Positions 51,973-57,706 of a DNA stretch of 57,706 bases are shown one piece after another. A model generated the notes under the pieces. It worked only from the letters and a program-made list of their open reading frames with translations, searched no databases and was not told the origin of the DNA. Both the position numbers and the translations under genes were made by a program. The stretch is from an uncultured Pelagibacteraceae bacterium. GTDB lineage: Bacteria > Pseudomonadota > Alphaproteobacteria > Pelagibacterales > Pelagibacteraceae. Position 1 is the first letter of the stretch. Each line of letters begins with the position of its first letter. The stretch spans positions 1 through 57,706 of the forward strand of contig CACLRF010000004.1 of assembly GCA_902609235.1 (NCBI GenBank), written 5' to 3'.

Positions 51973-52526
51973 TAATCATACTTCCATTTAATACCACAGC
52001 CCGCACTTGGTATTTGATCTTCAGGACCTTTCCCATTCTCAGCTATTTGCCTCATAGCTGTTAGTAGATCACTCTCCCCATCTTTAACTGGAATAAACTT
52101 TTTAAGTTCTCTTAATCTTCCTCTATATTGAAGTTCTAAATTTTTATTATAACCAAAGAAATCTGGAGTGCATACAGCATCATATGCTTTAGCAATTTCT
52201 TGAGTTTCATCATGTAAGTATGGAAAATTGAAATGATTTTTATTTGAAAACTTAACCATATTATCAAACGAGTCGTCAGGATAATTAATAAAATCATTCG
52301 AGCATATAGCAACTGAGTTGATGCCAATTTTTTTTAATTCATTACAATCTTCAACTAATTCTTTTGTAATAGCTTTTACATATGGGCAATGGTTGCAAAT
52401 AAACATTATCAAAGTTCCATTTTCACCTTTGATGTCATTTAAGGACATAATTTTATTATCAGTAGATTTTAATTTAAATGGAACAGCTTTTTGACCAAAA
52501 TCACATATTGGAGTTTGTATAGGCAT
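51972..52526 (-). CDS. Thioredoxin-fold redox protein (AhpC/TSA-like)
   Basis: A 184-residue thioredoxin-fold protein without a signal peptide. The redox motif is CNHCPYVK (about 49-56, a C-x-x-C). Downstream IAKAYDAVCTPDFFGYN holds the conserved cis-proline region, and PSAGCGIKWK closes the protein. This pattern belongs to a family of cytoplasmic thioredoxin/peroxiredoxin-like proteins common in marine alphaproteobacteria with no fixed partner. It lies 19 bases from the divergent carbonic-anhydrase-like gene, so promoters must overlap the coding regions. Confidence 0.8.
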   Translation of the reverse strand: MPIQTPICDFGQKAVPFKLKSTDNKIMSLNDIKGENGTLIMFICNHCPYVKAITKELVEDCNELKKIGINSVAICSNDFINYPDDSFDNMVKFSNKNHFNFPYLHDETQEIAKAYDAVCTPDFFGYNKNLELQYRGRLRELKKFIPVKDGESDLLTAMRQIAENGKGPEDQIPSAGCGIKWKYD

Positions 52527-52545
52527 AATGTAAAATATATAGATT

Positions 52546-53058
52546 ATGTTTTATGATTTAAAAGATAAAAAACCAAAAAACTCTGGCGAAAATTGGGTAG
52601 CTCCGAATGCTACAATAATAGGAGATGTTACTTTAGAAAAAAATACAAGTATTTGGTTTAATGCAGTTCTTAGAGGAGATATTGAAAATATTCATATTGG
52701 CGAAGGTTCTAATGTACAAGATGGAAGTGTTTTGCACACAGACCCAGGCTGCCCACTAAAAGTAGGAAAAAATGTTACTGTTGGTCATTTAGTTATGCTT
52801 CATGGATGTACTATTGGAGACAATAGTTTGATTGGGATTGGCGCTGTAATTTTGAACAAAGCTAAAATTGGAAAGAATTGTATCATTGGAGCAAAGGCCT
52901 TAATCACAGAAAACAAGGTGATACCTAATAATTCATTAGTAGTTGGTTCTCCTGGTAAAGTAATAAGAGAAGTCACTGATGAGGAAAAAAAAGCAGTTTT
53001 AGAAAATACAAAACATTACCAAGATAATTGGAAAAAATATTCAAAATCAATTTTTTAA
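52546..53058 (+). CDS. Gamma-carbonic-anhydrase-like hexapeptide protein (YrdA family)
   Basis: Trimeric left-handed beta-helix protein, 170 residues. Hexapeptide repeats run from NATIIGDVTLEKNTSIWFNA (in part) to SPGKVIRE. The metal histidines of gamma-carbonic anhydrases appear in VLHTDPG, TVGHLVMLHG (about 83-92). Family members include CaiE, PaaY and YrdA, some with carbonic anhydrase or thioesterase activity and others with no known reaction. Start ATG is 19 bases from the divergent gene. It precedes the DUF1330 gene by 12 bases. Confidence 0.85.
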   Translation: MFYDLKDKKPKNSGENWVAPNATIIGDVTLEKNTSIWFNAVLRGDIENIHIGEGSNVQDGSVLHTDPGCPLKVGKNVTVGHLVMLHGCTIGDNSLIGIGAVILNKAKIGKNCIIGAKALITENKVIPNNSLVVGSPGKVIREVTDEEKKAVLENTKHYQDNWKKYSKSIF

Positions 53059-53070
53059 TGGGAGAAAACT

Positions 53071-53361
53071 ATGTCAGCAGGTTATGTGATAGCACAATTA
53101 AAAGTAACTAATCCTGAAAACTATAAAGAGTATGTTGATAAGGTACCGGAGGTAATAAAAAAATATGGTGGAGAGTATCTTGCTAGAGGAGGTGATCATC
53201 AAGTAGTTGAAGGAGAAGATAATTTTCCCAGAATAGTGATAATCAAATTTCCATCATATGAAAAAGCATTGGAGTGGTATCATTCAGAGGAATACAAACC
53301 AGTTAAAGATATACGATTAGCAAATGCTATTGGAAGCAATATTATTGTTAAAGGAATTTAA
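53071..53361 (+). CDS. DUF1330 protein
   Basis: A 96-residue protein of the dimeric alpha-beta barrel fold. GYVIAQLKVTNPENYKEYVD (in part), GGEYLARGGDHQVVEG and IVIIKFPSYEKALEWYHSEEY (in part) are the ordered DUF1330 motifs. No function is established for the family. A GGGAGAAA ribosome site precedes the ATG. It overlaps the convergent FMN-binding protein gene by 4 bases. Confidence 0.88.
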   Translation: MSAGYVIAQLKVTNPENYKEYVDKVPEVIKKYGGEYLARGGDHQVVEGEDNFPRIVIIKFPSYEKALEWYHSEEYKPVKDIRLANAIGSNIIVKGI

Positions 53362-53957
53362 GGGACTAGCCAAGTATCCTTATTATTTTCTAAATCAAAC
53401 TTAGCTCTTCTATGACCTTTTGCTGCTAAATAAAGCCATTCTATAGATTTGATTTTACACTGAATAACAGTAAAGTTTTTATAACCTTCTTCACTTTGTT
53501 CTTTTGTGTAATCAAAATTATCTAGCTCAGGTTTTAGTCCTGAAGTAGGTTTGTCAGTTTCTGTTCCTGGTCCGTTATCCACAAGATAACATTTTCTACT
53601 AATATGTTGAGTTTTAGACCATGACTCTTTTGTAATATCATTCACATGATTAATGATGCATTCAACTTTTAGTCTTACTTGGATTTTTTCATCTTTATCA
53701 TAGAATAACATCGCAGCATTATTATTTTTTTTTAATTTTTCAATTTTGTCTGATCTTATATCGCTATGGAATTGTATAAGATTGTTGGCTTGATCTGATT
53801 TTCTTAAAACAACAATTCTTCCATCAATATCGTTTTGATTTCCACAGGCAAAAACTGGAATTCTAAAAGGTGAACCACGATCTTTAACTGCATTATTTAG
53901 TAAAGACCATATCTTTATTTTTATTTCAGAGAAATCCTCATAGTATGAGGGTTGCAT
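53358..53957 (-). CDS. Pyridoxamine-5'-phosphate-oxidase-fold FMN protein
   Basis: A 199-residue split-barrel protein of the PNPOx family. RIVVLRKSDQANNLIQFHSDIRSDKIEKL (in part, about 47-75) holds the FMN phosphate contacts, followed by AAMLFYDKDEKIQVRLKVE (in part) and the C-terminal IEWLYLAAKGHRRAKF, where the arginines close the FMN site. It is shorter and more divergent than PdxH of B6 synthesis, so a general FMN-dependent reductase or binding protein is more likely. It starts 1 base after the upstream dehydrogenase gene ends. Confidence 0.75.
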   Translation of the reverse strand: MQPSYYEDFSEIKIKIWSLLNNAVKDRGSPFRIPVFACGNQNDIDGRIVVLRKSDQANNLIQFHSDIRSDKIEKLKKNNNAAMLFYDKDEKIQVRLKVECIINHVNDITKESWSKTQHISRKCYLVDNGPGTETDKPTSGLKPELDNFDYTKEQSEEGYKNFTVIQCKIKSIEWLYLAAKGHRRAKFDLENNKDTWLVP

Positions 53958-53958
53958 A

Positions 53959-54828
53959 TTACTTCCTAAATCTTTTAATTAAACTTGAAGTATCCCATCT
54001 ATTACCTCTCATCTCCTGAATTTCTCCATAATATTTGTCTACTATTTCAGTGATAGGTAATAACGATCCATTATTTTTAGCTTCTTCCATAGCAATCTTT
54101 AAATCTTTCCTCATCCAATCCACTGCAAATCCAAAATCAAATTTGTCTTCAATCATAGTCTTATATCTGTTTTCCATTTGCCATGACTGAGCCGCACCTT
54201 TTGAAATTACCTCAATAACATCTTCCATATTTAATCCAGCCTTCATTCCAAAATTTATTCCTTCTGACAAACCTTGAACTAATCCTGCTATACAAATTTG
54301 ATTAACCATTTTAGCTAATTGTCCAGAACCAGCTTTACCAAGTAGTTTCAATTTTTTACTGTAGCAATCAATTTTATCTTTAGCTTTATCAAAGTCAGCT
54401 TGATCTCCACCAATCATAACTGTCAGTGCGCCATTCTCTGCACCAGCTTGACCACCAGAAACTGGAGCATCTAGTGCACCAAATCCATTTTTTTTTGCAT
54501 GATCATAAATTTCTCTAGCAATTGTTGCCGAGGCAGTGGTATTATCAATATAGATTGCTCCTTTTTTTATTGTTTTAAATATACCATTGTTTTCAAAAGT
54601 AACCTCTCTTAAATCATTATCATTTCCAACACATGTAAAAATATATTCAGCATCTTTTGCGGCTTCTGCTGGAGTTTCTGACATTTTACCTTTGTATTCT
54701 TTAATCCATTTTTCTGCTTTTGATTTGGTTCTGTTAAAAACAGTTACCTTGTGTCCAGCTTTTGATATATAACCAGCCATTGGGTAACCCATAACACCAA
54801 GGCCTATGAAAGCAACATTACAAGTCAT
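53959..54828 (-). CDS. 3-hydroxyisobutyrate-dehydrogenase-family enzyme (MmsB/GlxR type)
   Basis: NAD(P)-dependent beta-hydroxyacid dehydrogenase, 289 residues. FIGLGVMGYPMAGYISKAGH (in part, about 7-26) binds the cofactor, DAPVSGGQAGAENGALTVMIGG (in part, about 119-140) is the substrate loop, and Lys168 in GQLAKMVNQ is the catalytic lysine. Family members reduce tartronate semialdehyde or oxidise 3-hydroxyisobutyrate, and the substrate cannot be separated by reading. The MFS transporter gene is divergent with an 11-base gap, so regulation must reach into coding sequence. Confidence 0.87.
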   Translation of the reverse strand: MTCNVAFIGLGVMGYPMAGYISKAGHKVTVFNRTKSKAEKWIKEYKGKMSETPAEAAKDAEYIFTCVGNDNDLREVTFENNGIFKTIKKGAIYIDNTTASATIAREIYDHAKKNGFGALDAPVSGGQAGAENGALTVMIGGDQADFDKAKDKIDCYSKKLKLLGKAGSGQLAKMVNQICIAGLVQGLSEGINFGMKAGLNMEDVIEVISKGAAQSWQMENRYKTMIEDKFDFGFAVDWMRKDLKIAMEEAKNNGSLLPITEIVDKYYGEIQEMRGNRWDTSSLIKRFRK

Positions 54829-54839
54829 AATTTTTTTCT

Positions 54840-56045
54840 ATGTTTAAAAGTTTAAGTTTAAAAGTAATTGTATTTGGATTTATTTTTACATTTTTTTCAA
54901 GTTTTGGACAGAGTTTTTTTCTTGGTCTTTTTAATTCTAGTATCAGAGAAGCCTTGTCAATTACACATGGACAATTTGGCTCAATTTATGCATCAGCCAC
55001 TTTATTAAGTAGTATTGTTTTAGTTTGGATTGGAAAAAAAATTGATGATGTAAATATATTAAAGTTCGCATCTTATGTAATAATTTTTTTATCAGCTTCC
55101 TGTTTTATATTTTCAAAAATTTCATCAGTTATTTTTTTATTTGTAGGAATTTTTTTAATGCGTTTAGCTGGACAAGGATTATCAAGTCACACAGCTACAA
55201 CAACCATATCTCGTTTTTTTGAAAAAAATAGAGGTAGGGCTTTAAGTACAGGTTGGTTAGGGTTGTCATTGGCTGAATTTATAATGCCAGTTTTAATTGT
55301 TTTTTTATTAACTTTTATAGAATGGAGAGATATTTGGGTTTCAATTTCTATTTTGGTTATACTTGTTTTGCCTATTGCAACTTTTCTTTTAGTTAAAGAG
55401 GTTAAGCTTGATACTAGAGAAGAATCTAAATTAGAAGAGAGTAATAAAAAAATTAAACAATGGAAAAGAATAGAAGTTTTAAAAGATTATAGATTTTATA
55501 TTATTTGTATGACGATGTTAGCCATGCCATGGATTGCTACAGGATCTTTTGTTTATCAGTCGTTTATATCCTCTTCTAAAGAATGGGGACCTTATGTGAT
55601 TGCACAATCATTTATGTCTTACTCAATTTTATCAGTGATTACTCTTTTTATATCTGGTTTTTTAATTGATAAATTTTCAAGTAGAAAATTATTAATTTAT
55701 ATGAATGTCCCACTTTTTTTTTCAACTGTAGTTCTTTACTATTTTAATGCACCATTATCTTCTTTTGTTTTTTTTGGTTTACTTGGAGTAACCAATGGCC
55801 TGGCAAACGTTCTTGGTTCCTCAACTTGGGCTGAGATTTATGGTGTTAAATATATTGGATCTATAAAGGCTTTAACAACAGCACTAATGGTATTTTCAAC
55901 AGCTTTTGGCACAGCTTTATTTGGATTCTTTATTGATATTGGTTTTTCAATTGAACATATAGCTGTTGTTTCAGGAACTTACATCTTTGGCTCAATTATC
56001 CTTCTTTATTTGGTTAAAAATAAGCTAAATCCAAATTATTTATAA
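54840..56045 (+). CDS. Major facilitator superfamily transporter
   Basis: A 401-residue carrier with about twelve hydrophobic helices. The loop between helices 2 and 3 reads WIGKKIDDVNIL, a loose form of the MFS GxxxDRxGRR motif, and FFEKNRGRALSTGWLG (about 121-136) is typical of the oxalate/monocarboxylate-like MFS group. A charged loop (about 190-215) separates the two halves. The substrate is unknown. The ATG at 54840 is 11 bases from the divergent dehydrogenase start. Confidence 0.82.
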   Translation: MFKSLSLKVIVFGFIFTFFSSFGQSFFLGLFNSSIREALSITHGQFGSIYASATLLSSIVLVWIGKKIDDVNILKFASYVIIFLSASCFIFSKISSVIFLFVGIFLMRLAGQGLSSHTATTTISRFFEKNRGRALSTGWLGLSLAEFIMPVLIVFLLTFIEWRDIWVSISILVILVLPIATFLLVKEVKLDTREESKLEESNKKIKQWKRIEVLKDYRFYIICMTMLAMPWIATGSFVYQSFISSSKEWGPYVIAQSFMSYSILSVITLFISGFLIDKFSSRKLLIYMNVPLFFSTVVLYYFNAPLSSFVFFGLLGVTNGLANVLGSSTWAEIYGVKYIGSIKALTTALMVFSTAFGTALFGFFIDIGFSIEHIAVVSGTYIFGSIILLYLVKNKLNPNYL

Positions 56046-56053
56046 AATAGACC

Positions 56054-56082
56054 TTGATTTTTAAAGACTCACTGTGTAGATA
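56054..56082 (+). promoter_or_regulatory. Promoter of rpoZ, probably giving a leaderless mRNA
   Basis: TTGATT (56054-56059) and TAGATA (56077-56082) are separated by 17 bases. The rpoZ ATG (56089) begins 7 bases after the -10 box, where transcription would start. No ribosome site is present between the -10 box and the ATG, in line with leaderless translation. Confidence 0.45.
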
Positions 56083-56088
56083 CTCCGC

Positions 56089-56607
56089 ATGGCAAGAGTT
56101 ACTGTAGAAGATTGTATAGATAAAGTAGATAGCCCTTATGAATTAGTGCTTGTAGCTAAGGAGAGAGCCACACAGCTTAATTCAGGAATAGAGCCAACTT
56201 TAGATAGAGATAATGATAAGAATACAGTCATCTCTCTAAGAGAAATTGCAGAAGAAAAAATCAAAGTTTCAGATTTAACTGAAAGTGCAATTTACAAGCT
56301 AAGAAAACATGTTGAGCAAGTAGATGAAGGTGCTGAAGATGATGAAGATATTGGTGATGATTTTGAAAATATGTATAAAGGTGAAATTTCAAAAAGTGGT
56401 ACTCCAATTTTACCATCTAAAAGAGCAAGAAAGACACCTGAAAAAATTCAAGTATCTGATGATGATTTAGAAGAATTACAAAATTCGACTCAAACACCAA
56501 TGTCAGATCCTATAGATACAAATGTGGAAAGTGGAGATACTTCTTTAGAGGAAATGCAAGAAGAAGAAAGCTTATCAAACGATCAAGATCCAAATAATCA
56601 AGAATAA
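56089..56607 (+). CDS. rpoZ: RNA polymerase omega subunit with acidic C-terminal extension
   Basis: Small subunit that helps assemble the beta-prime subunit of RNA polymerase. Residues 1-80 are the canonical domain: [27 protein letters not shown] (in part) and [14 protein letters not shown]. The remaining 90 residues are disordered and very acidic (runs of D and E, for example [14 protein letters not shown] near 90-103), so the protein has 172 residues rather than the usual 80-130. Alphaproteobacterial omegas often have acidic tails, but this is long. The domain is certain; the tail's role is unknown. A bidirectional terminator follows. Confidence 0.9.
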   Translation: MARVTVEDCIDKVDSPYELVLVAKERATQLNSGIEPTLDRDNDKNTVISLREIAEEKIKVSDLTESAIYKLRKHVEQVDEGAEDDEDIGDDFENMYKGEISKSGTPILPSKRARKTPEKIQVSDDDLEELQNSTQTPMSDPIDTNVESGDTSLEEMQEEESLSNDQDPNNQE

Positions 56608-56610
56608 AAA

Positions 56611-56640
56611 AAAGGGCCTTGAAATTAATCAAAGCCCTTT
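56611..56640. terminator. Bidirectional terminator between rpoZ and the betaine-binding gene
   Basis: AAAGGGCCTTGA (56611-56622) and TCAAAGCCCTTT (56629-56640) form a 12-position stem with one mismatch and a 6-base loop. In minus sense the right arm continues into eight T residues, and in plus sense a short T/A stretch follows. It serves the convergent genes ending at 56607 and 56663. Confidence 0.78.
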
Positions 56641-56662
56641 AATTTAAATAATTACTAAATAA

Positions 56663-57676
56663 CTATTTTGGTAACCAACTTTTCCACTTATCAGGATTGT
56701 TGTCCAACCACTCGTTAACAACTTCTTTAACATCTCTTTTTTTGATATCAACTTGAACCAACATTTTAGCTTGGTCAATATTTTCTAATTTCATTCTCTC
56801 AAAAAAAGCTTTTGCTTCAGAATGTTCTGCTTTAGCAAAAGTAGCAGGATTTCCGTAGTTCATGGTATAGTCTTTGTCCCAACCAGTTGCAGGCCATCCT
56901 TTTGTGCCACAAGTCTTCCAGTTATTTGCTTCAGTAAATGTATCACCTTCACAAGTTGCGTACTCAGGAAGTTGAACACCTACCATGTCAAACTCTCCAA
57001 AAAACCAATGTGGTGACCATAGGTATAATAAGAAAGGTTCTTTTCTCATGTAAGCAGCTTTTGCTTCTGCAATTGCAGCAGCCTCTGTACCTAACTCATC
57101 TGCTTGGAAATCTATACCTAAAAGATCAAGTCTTTTTTGATCATGACAGTTCCAACCAGCTACCGGACAACCAATTAGTCTTCCTTTACCACCTGTCTCA
57201 ATAGTTGCAAATTTAGCTTTATGCTTGTTTAGGTCTTTCCAAGTTTTGATACCTAATTCATCTGCTGCATATTTTGGAATCCAGTAATCTGACATACCTA
57301 TAATTCCAGTAGTTCCTAAAAGGTCAACTGTTCCATCTCCTTTATAAGATTTAACTACTTTACCATCATAAATTAAGTCTTCATTAAACATTACATCATC
57401 TGCTTCAGCATAACTTGGCCAACTTTCGCAAGCAAAATCTAACTCTCCAGCTGCAATAGCTTCCCATAGACCAGTCCCTGAAGGAAAAACTGTTTGTTTA
57501 ATCTTATAACCCATTTCTCTTTCAAGAATTGCTACAGCGACTTCACAAGTAATTATTCCACCTGTCCAGTCAGCGATAGCAGCATGTAGTCTTTTAGTAG
57601 CATTAGCTGTTCCAAAACTACCTATCATTAGCACTAAAGATAAACATAGTGCCGAAATTGTTTTTGATAACTTCAT
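56663..57676 (-). CDS. Glycine betaine/quaternary amine binding protein (OpuAC/ProX family)
   Basis: Periplasmic receptor for a methylated amine, 337 residues. Signal peptide about 1-27 (GTANATKR). ADWTGGIITCEVAVAILE (about 35-52) and FACESWPSYAEADD (about 76-89) are typical of OpuAC-type proteins, with several tryptophans (W37, W81, and others near residues 210-225) that could form the aromatic cage around a trimethylammonium group. Ligands in relatives include glycine betaine, choline, TMAO and DMSP; I cannot choose among them. The transporter's membrane and ATPase genes are not in the window. The gene begins 30 bases before the window end; a GAAGG ribosome site precedes its ATG. Confidence 0.87.
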   Translation of the reverse strand: MKLSKTISALCLSLVLMIGSFGTANATKRLHAAIADWTGGIITCEVAVAILEREMGYKIKQTVFPSGTGLWEAIAAGELDFACESWPSYAEADDVMFNEDLIYDGKVVKSYKGDGTVDLLGTTGIIGMSDYWIPKYAADELGIKTWKDLNKHKAKFATIETGGKGRLIGCPVAGWNCHDQKRLDLLGIDFQADELGTEAAAIAEAKAAYMRKEPFLLYLWSPHWFFGEFDMVGVQLPEYATCEGDTFTEANNWKTCGTKGWPATGWDKDYTMNYGNPATFAKAEHSEAKAFFERMKLENIDQAKMLVQVDIKKRDVKEVVNEWLDNNPDKWKSWLPK

Positions 57677-57706
57677 ATATTTTACCTTCTTTTTAAATTT
57701 AAAAAA

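Noticed and set aside
1..57706. CRISPR arrays, insertion sequences, prophage or toxin-antitoxin genes
   Set aside because: I found no regularly spaced repeats, transposase or integrase motifs, or phage structural genes in the window.

Overview
The window looks like a chromosomal segment of a SAR11-type alphaproteobacterium (Candidatus Pelagibacter or a close relative). The DNA is very AT-rich. Genes are tightly packed, with many 1-12 base overlaps and no gap above 300 bases. High-affinity transporters with separate binding proteins dominate, and one-carbon, polyamine and organosulfur functions are typical of that group. I assign the lineage from gene content and style, not from a marker search.

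Layout. 1-6619 (+): end of a SnoaL-like gene, then a sugar-type ABC transporter (ATPase, binding protein, two permeases) and a GH63-like hydrolase; together they suggest uptake and hydrolysis of a small glycoside such as glucosylglycerate. 6624-13191 (-): an AfuA/FbpA-type ABC transporter followed by a phosphotransacetylase-family protein and a histidinol-dehydrogenase-family protein resembling HpsN. 13352-16468: BASS symporter, a double winged-helix regulator, a 65-residue membrane peptide and an Ldh2-family dehydrogenase. 16472-18936: a methyltransferase and two glycosyltransferases. 18941-25370: taurine-type transporter tauABC divergent from an omega-aminotransferase and alanine dehydrogenase. 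25367-35791: glycosyltransferases, a dimethylglycine/sarcosine dehydrogenase-like protein, an elongator tRNA-Met(CAT), and the dTDP-rhamnose genes rmlBACD, where rmlC carries a frameshift in a poly-A run.

35788-39969 is a coherent module: apt, then mtnP, mtnA, a FucA-like aldolase and a fused SpeD-SpeE enzyme. It makes spermidine and recycles the by-product methylthioadenosine, probably to DHAP and methylthioacetaldehyde. 40028-43084 holds an amino-acid-type ABC binding protein and two permeases without an ATPase gene, plus a PhyH-type oxygenase. 43178-45750 is a small surface-glycan group. 45740-50006 holds an AbrB-family membrane protein and a tripartite tricarboxylate transporter (TctC, TctB, TctA). 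50003-57676 holds an EamA exporter, a GT4, small redox and metabolic enzymes, an MFS transporter, rpoZ and a glycine-betaine-type binding protein.

A recurring theme is an RNA hairpin directly after the binding-protein gene and before the membrane or ATPase genes. I see it in all five multi-gene transporter operons (near 2889, 12143, 21695, 40892 and 48034). It probably sets the excess of binding protein over membrane subunits. Clusters of surface-polysaccharide genes are interleaved with transport and catabolic genes, as expected for small variable islands in an otherwise streamlined genome.
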